Of a stretch of DNA of 34,700 nt, positions 24,275 through 31,820 are shown one piece after another. The notes beneath the pieces are model-generated. The model was not told the origin of the DNA and searched no databases. It saw only the letters and a program-made list of their open reading frames with translations. Positions within the stretch are counted from its first letter, which is position 1. Each line of letters opens with the position of its first letter. A program made the position numbers and the translations under genes. The DNA comes from Helicobacteraceae bacterium (GTDB taxonomy: Bacteria; Campylobacterota; Campylobacteria; Campylobacterales; Sulfurimonadaceae): assembly GCA_027068615.1 (NCBI GenBank), contig JAMOQV010000073.1:1-34700 (forward strand). The letters run 5' to 3'.

Positions 24275-25486
24275 ATGTTAGTTGTTCAAAAATTTGGCGG
24301 AACAAGTGTTGGTGATTTGGAGAGAATCCAAAATGTAGCAAATCGTGTAAGTGAAACAAAAAAAGCTGGTCATGATGTAGTGGTTGTAGTTTCGGCTATG
24401 AGTGGAGAAACTAACAAACTTGTTGGTTATGCTGAACATTTTTCATCTAACCCTGCAAGAGCTGAGATGGATATGCTTTTAAGTTCTGGTGAGAGAGTTA
24501 CAGCATCACTTCTTTCTATAGCCCTACAAGAGATGGGTTATAGTGCAGTTGCTATGACTGGTAGAAAAGCAGGTATCGTTACAGATATGCATCATACAAA
24601 AGCAAGGATTGAAGAGATAAATCCAAAAGCTATGAAAGATGCCATAAAAGAGGGTAAAATCGTAGTTGTAGCTGGTTTTCAAGGGGTAAATGAAGATGGA
24701 GATATTACAACTCTTGGTCGTGGTGGAAGTGATTTGAGTGCTGTTGCTATCGCTGGAGCTATAAAAGCAGACCTTTGTGAAATATATACAGATGTTAGTG
24801 GTATCTACACAACAGACCCTCGCATCGAACCTAAAGCTAGAAAGTTAGATAAAATCTCTTATGAAGAGATGCTAGAACTTGCAAGTTTAGGTGCAAAAGT
24901 TTTACAAAACCGTTCAGTAGAGTTAGCAAAAAAACTAAATGTAAACCTAGTAACAAGAACAAGCTTCTCAAACGAAGAGGGGACATTAATAACTAAGGAA
25001 GAAAATATTATGGAAAAACCATTAGTAAGTGGAATTGCATTAGATAGAGGTCAAGCTCGTATATCTTTAATAGGTGTTAGCGATAGACCGGGAGTTGCAT
25101 CTGAGATATTTAACAAACTAGCAGAAGCTGAAGTAAATGTTGATATGATTATACAAAATCGTGCTCATGCTGGTATGACAAATATAGACTTTACAGTTCC
25201 TAAGGGTGATTTGATAGATGCTAAAAGTGTTGTAGCAGACTTCTTAAAAGATGGTGATTTGGAAGATGATGTTTATAATGAAAACATTTGTAAAGTTTCA
25301 GTTGTTGGTGTAGGTATGAAATCTCATGCTGGTGTAGCTGCAAAAGCTTTTTCAACTATGGCTGAAAACAATATAAACATAAATATGATATCAACTTCAG
25401 AGATAAAAGTTTCTATGGTTATAGATGAAAGATATGCAGAGTTAGCAGTTCGTTCTCTTCATGAAGCTTATGAGTTAGATAAGTAA
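24275..25486 (+). CDS. lysC: Aspartokinase LysC
   Basis: Phosphorylates aspartate, the first step to lysine, threonine, methionine and diaminopimelate. The 403 aa comprise a kinase domain opening with VVQKFGGTSVGD (3-14), with SSGERVTASLL, GFQGV, TTLGRGGSDLSAVAIA and CEIYTDVSGIYTTDPR, then two ACT regulatory domains (about 260-403) expected to bind lysine or threonine. The start immediately follows the rppH stop; there is no gap. An in-frame ATG at 25010 with a strong ribosome site suggests a second, ACT-only product. Confidence 0.96.
   Translation: MLVVQKFGGTSVGDLERIQNVANRVSETKKAGHDVVVVVSAMSGETNKLVGYAEHFSSNPARAEMDMLLSSGERVTASLLSIALQEMGYSAVAMTGRKAGIVTDMHHTKARIEEINPKAMKDAIKEGKIVVVAGFQGVNEDGDITTLGRGGSDLSAVAIAGAIKADLCEIYTDVSGIYTTDPRIEPKARKLDKISYEEMLELASLGAKVLQNRSVELAKKLNVNLVTRTSFSNEEGTLITKEENIMEKPLVSGIALDRGQARISLIGVSDRPGVASEIFNKLAEAEVNVDMIIQNRAHAGMTNIDFTVPKGDLIDAKSVVADFLKDGDLEDDVYNENICKVSVVGVGMKSHAGVAAKAFSTMAENNININMISTSEIKVSMVIDERYAELAVRSLHEAYELDK
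25010..25486 (+). CDS. lysC: Possible internal-start beta subunit of aspartokinase
   Basis: Codon 246 of lysC is ATG, preceded by AAGGAAG at 24995-25001 with 8 nt spacing. This is one of the better ribosome sites in the window, although it lies inside a coding sequence. Initiation there would give a 158-aa protein, MEKPLVSGIAL onwards, made of just the two ACT domains. Bacillus and Corynebacterium aspartokinases use exactly this arrangement to make alpha2beta2 enzymes. Here it is an inference from the DNA. Confidence 0.45.
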   Translation: MEKPLVSGIALDRGQARISLIGVSDRPGVASEIFNKLAEAEVNVDMIIQNRAHAGMTNIDFTVPKGDLIDAKSVVADFLKDGDLEDDVYNENICKVSVVGVGMKSHAGVAAKAFSTMAENNININMISTSEIKVSMVIDERYAELAVRSLHEAYELDK

Positions 25487-25493
25487 ATACCTT

Positions 25494-26045
25494 ATGTCTG
25501 CTGAATTTGCTCAATGGAGTTTAGATGCTATAAGAGATGAGGGAGCTATATTAAGTTGGTTAGAAGAGCAACGCTTTGACTGGACTACAACTCTCTCTTT
25601 AGCTCTTGAACAGATCTTAAATGGTAAAACAATCATCCTTATAACAGATGAGAAGAGAAAGTGGTTTGAGAAGTATATATTAACCTCTTTAAATGCAGAA
25701 CTTGCAGATAGACCACTTTTACCTATAGTAAGTATTGATGCAATTTATAGTCATTTCAATAATGTAAGTGGTGGTGAGATGATAGATATCGTTGAAGATA
25801 TGATTTCACTCTCTTATAAAGATGATTATTTCTTTTGGTATATTGGTATTGGTGATGATAGACGAGCAGATATAGCTAAAAGAAGATCAAATAGTTATTT
25901 TTGGGTTTTTGATGAGGATTTGCAGAATGCATTTTCATTAAAATCTTATGATAAACGCTTAGATATAAAACTTATACAACTTTATCAACTTTTTAACTCA
26001 TCTTTAAATGCAGCTATGTTTGGTGAGGTTGATGTTAGTAGCTAA
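25494..26045 (+). CDS. hobA: DnaA initiator-associating protein HobA
   Basis: Epsilonproteobacterial SIS-fold protein that binds DnaA domain I and helps DnaA oligomerise at oriC, the functional counterpart of DiaA. The 183-aa length, the opening FAQWSLDAIRDEGAILSWLEEQRFDW, the FWYIGIGDDRRADIAKRR segment and the position between lysC and holB identify it. No phosphosugar-binding residues are expected. It starts 7 nt after lysC and overlaps holB by 14 nt. Confidence 0.9.
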   Translation: MSAEFAQWSLDAIRDEGAILSWLEEQRFDWTTTLSLALEQILNGKTIILITDEKRKWFEKYILTSLNAELADRPLLPIVSIDAIYSHFNNVSGGEMIDIVEDMISLSYKDDYFFWYIGIGDDRRADIAKRRSNSYFWVFDEDLQNAFSLKSYDKRLDIKLIQLYQLFNSSLNAAMFGEVDVSS

Positions 26046-26640
26046 AAAGTCTCAGATTATCCTTTCTACAGAATTTGAATCTGAGTTAAAGATACTACAA
26101 GATGAGTTAAAACCACATAGAGTTGTAGGTTTTTTAGAAGATAGTTTTAAACTAGAACATGCAAAAGCTGTGGTTTCTGAAGCATATATAAGTGAGAGTG
26201 AAGTTAAGTATATAGTTTTAGCTGGTAACTCTTTTACTATAGAAGCTCAAAACTCTCTTTTGAAAGTTTTAGAAGAACCACCTAAAAATATAGAGTTTAT
26301 AATCATATCTCCAACAAAATCAAATCTATTACCTACTATTCGTTCTAGATTGCCGATAACAAAAGGGCAAAGAGTTTCACAAAGAGTAATTTGTGAGTTA
26401 GATATATCAAAACTAGACTATAATGATGTGTTTTTATTTTTAAAAGAAAATGCAAGAATAAAAAAAGATGATGCAAAAAGATTACTTGAAGCGTTGTATT
26501 TTAGAGCTATAACTGTAGATAAGTTGATATTAAATGAGGAACAATTAGATAATTTTGATAAAGCATATAGATTGTTAGATCTAAACTCAAGACCTCAAAG
26601 TGTACTTGCTATGGTGCTTATGGGATTTGTTATAAAGTAA
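26032..26640 (+). CDS. holB: DNA polymerase III subunit delta' (short HolB)
   Basis: Clamp-loader subunit in a short, lineage-typical form: 202 aa against about 330 in E. coli, similar to HP1231. I chose ATG 26032, with GGTGAGG just upstream; an in-frame ATG at 26008 would add eight residues within hobA. The AAA+ core is recognised by EAQNSLLKVLEEPPKNIEFIIISP (about 78-101) and LLPTIRSRL, the sensor-1 and arginine-finger region. No Walker A motif is present, normal for delta'. The C-terminal collar domain is largely missing. Confidence 0.88.
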   Translation: MLVAKKSQIILSTEFESELKILQDELKPHRVVGFLEDSFKLEHAKAVVSEAYISESEVKYIVLAGNSFTIEAQNSLLKVLEEPPKNIEFIIISPTKSNLLPTIRSRLPITKGQRVSQRVICELDISKLDYNDVFLFLKENARIKKDDAKRLLEALYFRAITVDKLILNEEQLDNFDKAYRLLDLNSRPQSVLAMVLMGFVIK

Positions 26641-26659
26641 AAGGGTATTAAACCTTTTA
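26638..26659. terminator. Small hairpin between holB and the S4 gene
   Basis: TAAAAGG (26638-26644) pairs with CCTTTTA (26653-26659) across 8 nt. The arms contain the stop codons of both convergent genes. The stem is short and there is no long T-run, so termination here is only possible. Confidence 0.4.
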
Positions 26660-26863
26660 TATTATAACTTCTATAATAACATCTGCTACTTCAATAGTAT
26701 CACCTGCTATTATCTTTGCTCTTTTTCTAGTTTCTATCTCTGAGTTTCTTTTTACATATCCCTCAGCTATAATCATTTTTGCTTGAGCTCCACTATCTAC
26801 CAAATCTAAAACTTTTAAAAGTTTAAAAAGTTCTATATAATCATCTTTTAATTCATATTTCAT
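26657..26863 (-). CDS. Small S4-domain RNA-binding protein (YbcJ-like)
   Basis: Protein of 68 aa made almost wholly of an S4-like RNA-binding fold: LFKLLKVLDLVDSGAQAKMIIAEGYVKRNSEIETRKRAKIIAGDTIEV. It matches the stand-alone YbcJ/RlbA type. The cellular target is unknown, although an RNA or ribosome role is likely. It begins 1 nt after the stop of the preceding gene, with GAGG inside that gene's last codons as ribosome site, so the two are co-transcribed. Confidence 0.88.
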   Translation of the reverse strand: MKYELKDDYIELFKLLKVLDLVDSGAQAKMIIAEGYVKRNSEIETRKRAKIIAGDTIEVADVIIEVII

Positions 26864-26864
26864 A

Positions 26865-27422
26865 TTATGCCTCTACATTTAGTACAGAAAAACCTTGTTC
26901 TGCCATATATTTATCTACTGTTTCTAATGCTTTTTTCATAGTCTCTTGAGATATCTCTGGTAACTCTGAACCCCAAGCTTCTTTTGCATCTTCATAACCT
27001 TTAAGCATACCTTCTCTACCTGCTTTAAGCATATCTTCATCACCATTTGCTCCATTTATAACAAAATCAGATATTCTTTTAGCTGTTTGATCAACTCCAA
27101 AGAATCCATTATCACTAACTAACTCTTTTGCTTCATCTTGAGAAAGTTCAGCTATTGGCTTACCATCATAACCTATATCTTTTAAAAAGTTTTGAAACTC
27201 TTCATAATCTTGCTGAAACTTATCTTTATCTTCACCAATAATGATAGATAAATCAGATTGTAAAGATATAGATTGAAGTAAAACCTCTTTAGATTGTTCC
27301 TCCATCTGATTTTTTATATCTTTTACTTCATCTGCTGATATTTTATCTGTAAAATTACTTTTTATCTCTTTTTTTGTGTTTACATTTGTATTCATACTAA
27401 TTATATTTGATGAAATTTCCAT
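26865..27422 (-). CDS. Conserved protein of unknown function with DUF5610-like C-terminus
   Basis: Protein of 185 aa without signal peptide or membrane segment. The first 45 residues are polar and low complexity. The C-terminal half, FVINGANGDEDMLKAGREGMLKGYEDAKEAWGS.LPEIS (about 125-165), resembles the C-terminus of a family seen in flagellated proteobacteria (DUF5610); relatives in this phylum are sometimes labelled hydrogenase-4 component G, for which I see no support. The start is backed by GGAG 5 nt upstream. It forms a two-gene unit with the S4 gene and is divergent from cspA. Confidence 0.7.
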   Translation of the reverse strand: MEISSNIISMNTNVNTKKEIKSNFTDKISADEVKDIKNQMEEQSKEVLLQSISLQSDLSIIIGEDKDKFQQDYEEFQNFLKDIGYDGKPIAELSQDEAKELVSDNGFFGVDQTAKRISDFVINGANGDEDMLKAGREGMLKGYEDAKEAWGSELPEISQETMKKALETVDKYMAEQGFSVLNVEA

Positions 27423-27500
27423 TTTAACTCCTTAAAAGTTACATTTTAATGCATATTATGCACATATTATCGACAAATTTCAATATTTCTTAATAAAAGG

Positions 27501-27528
27501 TTGCAATTAAGAAATATTAGGCTATACT
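27501..27528 (+). promoter_or_regulatory. cspA: Promoter of cspA
   Basis: TTGCAA (27501-27506) and TATACT (27523-27528) with a 16-bp spacer. Start of transcription near 27535 gives an unusually long leader of about 110 nt, as expected of cold-shock genes. Confidence 0.55.
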
Positions 27529-27539
27529 TGTGTCTATGA

Positions 27540-27564
27540 AAAGATGAGGCTCGAGTTCATCTTT
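27540..27564 (+). promoter_or_regulatory. Hairpin near the 5' end of the cspA leader
   Basis: AAAGATGA (27540-27547) pairs with TCATCTTT (27557-27564); the 9-nt loop contains the palindrome CTCGAG. It would sit within about 10 nt of the 5' end of the transcript. Cold-shock mRNAs often carry temperature-responsive leader structures; a role here is inferred. Confidence 0.45.
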
Positions 27565-27643
27565 AGCGTTATAGTATGTTTTATCCATCCAATACCCCTA
27601 AAGACTCTCCACACTTTCAAAATTTTAATACAAGGTATTTGCA

Positions 27644-27862
27644 ATGGCAGAATTACTAGATGGTACAGTTAAATGGTTCAATGATGAAAAAGGTTATGGT
27701 TTTATCCAACAAGACAATGGTGGGAAAGATGTATTCGTACATTTCCGTCAGGTTAACAACAACACGGGTGGTCGTGTTTCTTTAGCTGAAAACCAAAAAG
27801 TTACTTTTGAAATCGGTGAAGGTCAAAAAGGACCTCAAGCTGAGAATGTAACTCCACTTTAA
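27644..27862 (+). CDS. cspA: Cold-shock domain protein CspA
   Basis: Single cold-shock domain of 72 aa, an RNA/ssDNA-binding chaperone. RNP1 is KGYGFIQQ (about 16-23) and RNP2 is DVFVHF (about 29-34), after the family opening [11 protein letters not shown]. The spacer [20 protein letters not shown] and end [10 protein letters not shown] fit. AAGG lies 9 nt before the start. Confidence 0.97.
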   Translation: MAELLDGTVKWFNDEKGYGFIQQDNGGKDVFVHFRQVNNNTGGRVSLAENQKVTFEIGEGQKGPQAENVTPL

Positions 27863-27872
27863 TCAGTGTTTA

Positions 27873-27900
27873 TTAGATATAGGTTTTAGCCTATATCTAA
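27873..27900. terminator. Hairpin between cspA and the small convergent gene
   Basis: TTAGATATAGG (27873-27883) pairs perfectly with CCTATATCTAA (27890-27900) across 6 nt and includes the stop codon of the minus-strand gene. There is no T-run on either side, so it may be an RNA-stabilising 3' end instead of an intrinsic terminator. Confidence 0.5.
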
Positions 27901-28154
27901 ACTTCTCCATCCCTATAAGCTTCAACAGCTTCAGATAAATCTTTAAACCCACTTACTCTTCCAACAAGATAATTTTCATCCAATATATAACAAGATATAA
28001 AACCACCCATCTCTAACAAAAATAATGCAGTTTCATTTGGAGACTCTTCTATTTTTGAGATAACTCTCATCCCATCTATTGTATCACTAAGCTCCACAAC
28101 AACATCATACTCAACATCGAGTAATTTTTTACCATCACTTATATAATCAGCCAT
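27897..28154 (-). CDS. Small unknown protein
   Basis: Not recognised. The 85-aa acidic soluble protein has no membrane segment. The middle (about 33-67: KIEESPNETALFLLEMGGFISCYILDENYLVGRVSGF) alternates strand-like stretches, so a small alpha/beta fold is likely. A perfect AGGAGG ribosome site just upstream and a -10 box (minus TATAAT, 28240-28245) support expression. Convergent with cspA; no operon partner. Confidence 0.7.
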   Translation of the reverse strand: MADYISDGKKLLDVEYDVVVELSDTIDGMRVISKIEESPNETALFLLEMGGFISCYILDENYLVGRVSGFKDLSEAVEAYRDGEV

Positions 28155-28239
28155 TTTATCCTCCTAGTTATTCTTAAGCATTTTTAATACCTACTTTCTT
28201 TAGGAATAGTTTTTGCTAAAGATGCCAATGAAACAATAG

Positions 28240-28245
28240 ATTATA
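28240..28245 (-). promoter_or_regulatory. -10 box of the small unknown gene
   Basis: TATAAT on the minus strand (context GTTTGGTATAATCTATTG), giving a leader of about 80 nt before the 85-aa gene. Confidence 0.45.
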
Positions 28246-28299
28246 CCAAACCCTATTAAAAACTAAACATTTAAATAAAAGATAAGCTATTAGCTATGA

Positions 28300-28374
28300 G
28301 GCAAACTATTGCAGGAGCTATCAGTAGCTTCAAGAGTTACTTATTACTTTGATGAGAGTGGATTTAATCTAAAC
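28300..28374 (+). pseudogene. Remnant of an IS630-type DDE transposase
   Basis: This lies in the 308-nt gene-poor gap at 28155-28462. The frame opened after the stop at 28297 reads to VTYYFDESGFNLN (28336-28374), very like the first catalytic-Asp block of IS630-family transposases, where Y(F/V)DESGF is followed by P..PYAW. Here the match stops after about 25 residues and the downstream codons turn into unrelated hydrophobic sequence. No inverted repeats or TA duplication were recognised. The rest of the gap holds the promoter of the small gene and otherwise nothing I can name. Confidence 0.45.
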
Positions 28375-28462
28375 CTTTTAATGAAGTTATTTATGCCCTT
28401 TTACTTATCTTTTCTTACTTTAGATATACTTATCATTTAAATTAAAGTAAAAAGGCTTTTTT

Positions 28463-29059
28463 ATGTTTAAAGTTACAAAAGAGTTTGGTTATCTTGCATT
28501 GACATTTTTAACATTGGTTGCAGGGTATGCTTATCTAAGATATGCATATAAGGTTACGGATTCTACTCCGTTTACTCAAGAGATAGTTCTTATTATACTA
28601 GGCACTATAGCTACGGTATTTATAACTGCTTTGCTATTAAATAAACAATCATCCGTTGAGATAGAAAAAGAACAAAGTATAAAATTTTTGGACTTAAAAG
28701 CTCAAACTTACGAAAAACTTCTTGACCTTATGGAAGATATGGTTAGTCAAAATAGTATTTCAGAATTAGATATTACAAAGTTACAGTTTATAACACATAG
28801 ATTAGCTATCTTTGCATCTCCTGATGTTTTAAATGAATATACAGGTTTTTTAGATTTTATAAAAACTGTATCAAAAGATGGAAACCTTTCTAAGGATGCT
28901 GATGTTATCTCTCAAGCACTTGGAAAACTGACTATACAAATTCGTTTTGATCTACTTGGTGAAAATAAAGAACAAAAAGTTTATTCTATAGAACAGGTTA
29001 AAAAGATGATTCGTAAAAATTCAGATAACTCGTTACATCTAAATATAGAACATCGCTAA
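28463..29059 (+). CDS. Two-TM membrane protein of unknown function
   Basis: Not recognised. The 198-aa protein has two membrane segments (about 9-28 and 40-60) with a short loop, then a cytoplasmic part starting with a charged helix or coiled coil (about 62-95: SVEIEKEQSIKFLDLKAQTYEKLLDLME) and a helical C-terminus. The layout recalls many uncharacterised two-TM proteins that have a cytosolic helical domain. AAGG lies 7 nt before the start. It stands next to the transposase remnant and upstream of the PDC-like gene, separated by 61 nt with a new -10 box. Confidence 0.7.
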   Translation: MFKVTKEFGYLALTFLTLVAGYAYLRYAYKVTDSTPFTQEIVLIILGTIATVFITALLLNKQSSVEIEKEQSIKFLDLKAQTYEKLLDLMEDMVSQNSISELDITKLQFITHRLAIFASPDVLNEYTGFLDFIKTVSKDGNLSKDADVISQALGKLTIQIRFDLLGENKEQKVYSIEQVKKMIRKNSDNSLHLNIEHR

Positions 29060-29079
29060 GTTATAATAATCAATACAAA

Positions 29080-29085
29080 TATAAT
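29080..29085 (+). promoter_or_regulatory. -10 box of the PDC-like/hisH/hisA operon
   Basis: TATAAT in the context CAAATATAATC, 35-40 nt upstream of the PDC-like gene. Confidence 0.4.
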
Positions 29086-29120
29086 CTAAAATATGTTATT
29101 CTTTCATAATTTTACAATTT

Positions 29121-30041
29121 ATGGATAAAAAAATGGTTGCATCAGATATTCAAGATTTTTCGGAAAGTCGTACTAAGGCTAGGGCGTATTTTTGTTACTT
29201 ATTTTCAAAAAATATCCCAAATAGACTACCATCTATAACACAAGAGATGATTATACCTCGTCTAGTTAAGATTAAAGCAGACTTGGCCTCTTGTGAAGGT
29301 GTTTACCTTTTAGATGAAAAGGGTGTGCAGATATCACCTACTTATACTCAAACTGAAAAGATTGAGGATGATATAGGTAAGATAAGAGCTCACCGTGCTT
29401 ATTATTATCGTGCTGTAAGAGAAGGCAGATGTACTATAACAGACCCTTATCCATCACTTATAACTGGTGGGGATTTAACAGTAACTGCATCTCAACCTAT
29501 TTTTTGTGAGAGTGGTGAATTAAAATATGTAGCTTGTGTAGATATGCCACTGAGTGAAGTTTTACAGATAGGTCATCTAAACACTTTCGATACTTTTTTC
29601 TCAAAACTTTTTAAATACTCTTATGGTGTTTTTGCATTTGCACTTATAGCTATAGCACTTTTACTTTTTATACAAGGTGGTATGAGCTTTTTTACACATA
29701 AGATTTCTATATCAAACTTTGATATAAAGTATGTTTTTGAAGCTACTATCTTGCTTACTCTCTCCTTGGCTATTTTTGATTTGGCAAAAACACTCATAGA
29801 AGAAGAGATTATGGGTCGGCATAAAGAACATAATATCTCCGAACCACATAAAACAATGGTAAAGTTTATAGGTTCTATCATCATTGCATTATCTATCGAA
29901 GCATTAATGCTTGTGTTTAAGTTTGCTATAACTGATCCAGATAAACTTATGTATGCGATATATATAATAGGTGGAGTGTCTGTACTACTGCTTAGTTTAG
30001 CAATTTATATAAAATTTACAAAAGTGAGCATTAGCGAATGA
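29121..30041 (+). CDS. PDC-like sensor domain protein with four C-terminal TM segments
   Basis: Protein of 306 aa. Residues about 35-150 look like a PDC (Cache-type) ligand-binding domain: VYLLDEKGVQISP, then AYYYRAVREGRCTITDPYPS, LTVTASQPIF and YVACVDMPL. Four hydrophobic segments follow (about 168-187, 205-222, 247-267, 277-297). No output domain is present, and no membrane segment precedes the PDC-like part, unlike classical extracytoplasmic sensors. The ligand is unknown. Start choice is uncertain: ATG 29121 has no clear ribosome site, whereas ATG 29133 has GGA 7 nt upstream. Its stop overlaps the hisH start as ATGA, so translation is coupled. Confidence 0.75.
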   Translation: MDKKMVASDIQDFSESRTKARAYFCYLFSKNIPNRLPSITQEMIIPRLVKIKADLASCEGVYLLDEKGVQISPTYTQTEKIEDDIGKIRAHRAYYYRAVREGRCTITDPYPSLITGGDLTVTASQPIFCESGELKYVACVDMPLSEVLQIGHLNTFDTFFSKLFKYSYGVFAFALIAIALLLFIQGGMSFFTHKISISNFDIKYVFEATILLTLSLAIFDLAKTLIEEEIMGRHKEHNISEPHKTMVKFIGSIIIALSIEALMLVFKFAITDPDKLMYAIYIIGGVSVLLLSLAIYIKFTKVSISE

Positions 30042-30649
30042 TAGCGATAGTTGATTACAATATGGGAAATTTAGCAAGTGTTAAAAATGCTTTTGCTAAG
30101 TTAGGAAAAGATACAGTAGTTGAGAGTGACCCAGATAAGTTTAAAAACTACGATAAGATAATATTACCAGGGGTTGGTGCTTATGCAGATGCTATGGAAC
30201 ATCTAAAAGAGAGAGATATGGTTGAGGCTTTGCAAGAGTATGCAAAGAGTGGAAACTATATGTTTGGTATCTGTTTAGGGATGCAACTTCTTTTTGAAAG
30301 TAGTGAAGAGTTTGGCAAAAATGATGGACTTGGACTTATAAAGGGTAGAGTAAAAGCTTTTGATACATCAAAATTTAGCGAGAGTTTAAAAGTTCCACAT
30401 ATGGGTTGGAATAGGATGTTTACAAAAGAACATCCACTTTTTGATGGTTTGGATGAAAATCATTACTTATACTTTGTTCACTCTTTTCATGCGGTTTGTG
30501 AAGATGAAAAAGATAGCATTGGTAAAACAAACTATGGCTATGAGTTTGATTCTTGTGTAGCTTGTGATAATGTGTTTGGGATACAGCCACACCCTGAAAA
30601 AAGCCATAAAAATGGTTTAAAAATATTAGAAAACTTTATAAATTTATAG
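30038..30649 (+). CDS. hisH: Imidazole glycerol phosphate synthase glutaminase subunit HisH
   Basis: Class I glutaminase that supplies ammonia to HisF in histidine synthesis. The 203 aa show IVDYNMGNLASVKNA at the start, the oxyanion-strand LPGVGAYADAM (about 45-55), the nucleophile elbow GICLGMQLLFE with its Cys at about 79, GWNRM, YFVHSFHA, and the catalytic His/Glu in FGIQPHPEKS near the end. hisF is not in this window. The start is embedded in the stop of the PDC-like gene; hisA follows after 12 nt. Confidence 0.96.
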   Translation: MIAIVDYNMGNLASVKNAFAKLGKDTVVESDPDKFKNYDKIILPGVGAYADAMEHLKERDMVEALQEYAKSGNYMFGICLGMQLLFESSEEFGKNDGLGLIKGRVKAFDTSKFSESLKVPHMGWNRMFTKEHPLFDGLDENHYLYFVHSFHAVCEDEKDSIGKTNYGYEFDSCVACDNVFGIQPHPEKSHKNGLKILENFINL

Positions 30650-30661
30650 GAGAGATAGTAG

Positions 30662-31369
30662 ATGACTTTATACCCAGCGATAGACTTAAAAGATGGAAAA
30701 GCGGTAAGACTTACAAAAGGGCTTATGGATAGTGCAAAGATATACTCAAATGAACCGTATGAACTTGTAAAAAAGTTTGAAGATATGGGTGCTAAGTGGG
30801 TGCATCTTGTTGATTTAAACGGTGCATTTGCAGGTGAGCCTAAAAATCTTGAGCAGATTATAAAAATTAGACAAAACTGTAATGTTAAGCTTGAACTTGG
30901 TGGTGGTATCAGAGATGAAGATACTATCAAAAAGATGCTTGAAATTGGGATAGATAGAATTATACTTGGCTCTATCGCTGTTAAAGACCCACAGTTTGTA
31001 AAAGATATGGCTTCAAAATATCCCATAGCAGTTGGTATAGATGCCATAGATGGTTATGTTGCAGTTGAGGGTTGGGGTGAAGTTAGTTCTATGAAAGCGA
31101 CCGATTTAGCTCGTGAATTTGCAAATGCTGGAGTTGAAGCTATAATCTGTACAGATGTTGGAAGAGATGGAACTCTTAGTGGTGTAAATGTTGATTTTAC
31201 TGTTGATATAGCACAGGCAAGTGGTGTTAGTACCATAGCTAGTGGTGGTGTAAAAGATGAAGAAGATATAAAAGCACTTATAAAAACCAATAAAGTTGAT
31301 GGTGTAATTATAGGTAAAGCATACTATGAGGGAACACTAGATTTAGAAAAAATGTTCAAATTAGTATAA
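30662..31369 (+). CDS. hisA: Phosphoribosylformimino-5-aminoimidazole carboxamide ribotide isomerase HisA
   Basis: TIM-barrel isomerase of the histidine pathway, 235 aa. The opening [18 protein letters not shown] carries the catalytic Asp (about 8). Also visible are [25 protein letters not shown], the second catalytic-Asp region in [15 protein letters not shown] (about 161-175), IASGGV and [13 protein letters not shown]. HisA versus HisF is decided by the VDLNGA and GTLSG blocks. AGGAG precedes the start. Confidence 0.96.
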   Translation: MTLYPAIDLKDGKAVRLTKGLMDSAKIYSNEPYELVKKFEDMGAKWVHLVDLNGAFAGEPKNLEQIIKIRQNCNVKLELGGGIRDEDTIKKMLEIGIDRIILGSIAVKDPQFVKDMASKYPIAVGIDAIDGYVAVEGWGEVSSMKATDLAREFANAGVEAIICTDVGRDGTLSGVNVDFTVDIAQASGVSTIASGGVKDEEDIKALIKTNKVDGVIIGKAYYEGTLDLEKMFKLV

Positions 31370-31445
31370 TTAATAGAAAAAAAAACAAAATTTAGATAAA
31401 ATAACCAATAAATTTTACAAATTATAGTAAAAAAAAGGATTTCAA

Positions 31446-31820
31446 TTGAAACTACTTGTTGTTGATGATAGCTCTACAATGCGTCGTATTATAAAAAACA
31501 CTTTGGCTCGTTTAGGATACAAGGATGTACTTGAAGGTGCCGATGGTGTTGAGGGTTGGGCTCAAATGGATGCAAATCCAGATATCGATATGTTAATTAC
31601 TGACTGGAATATGCCAGAGATGAATGGTCTTGAACTTGTTAAAAAAGTTCGTGCTGATGAGAGATTTAAAGATACTCCTATTATTATGGTTACAACAGAG
31701 GGTGGTAAAGCAGAGGTTATTACTGCACTTAAAGCTGGTGTAAATAACTATATTGTAAAACCGTTTACTCCTGCTGTACTAAAAGAGAAACTTGGTGCTG
31801 TAATGGGTGTTGCTGAGTAA
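31446..31820 (+). CDS. cheY: Chemotaxis response regulator CheY
   Basis: Single-domain receiver of 124 aa that binds the flagellar switch when phosphorylated. Acidic pocket Asp7-Asp8, phosphorylation site Asp53, switch Thr83, and Lys105 before a cis-proline (KPF) are all present. The start codon is TTG, supported by AAAGGA about 8 nt upstream; the family start KLLVVDDS leaves no room for a later start. Its stop overlaps the prmA start (TAATG). cheZ lies at 12.75 kb in the same window. cheY-prmA-ftsH is the order also known in Helicobacter pylori. Confidence 0.95.
   Translation: MKLLVVDDSSTMRRIIKNTLARLGYKDVLEGADGVEGWAQMDANPDIDMLITDWNMPEMNGLELVKKVRADERFKDTPIIMVTTEGGKAEVITALKAGVNNYIVKPFTPAVLKEKLGAVMGVAE

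Noticed and set aside
28155-28260. Small exported peptide on the minus strand (SIVSLASLAKTIPKESRY)
   Set aside because: The frame has a stop immediately upstream and no start codon with a ribosome site; it coincides with the leader of the 85-aa gene.
30538-31047. 169-codon minus-strand open frame opposite hisH/hisA
   Set aside because: Both genes on the plus strand are unmistakable and the antisense product resembles no protein; it is a shadow frame.
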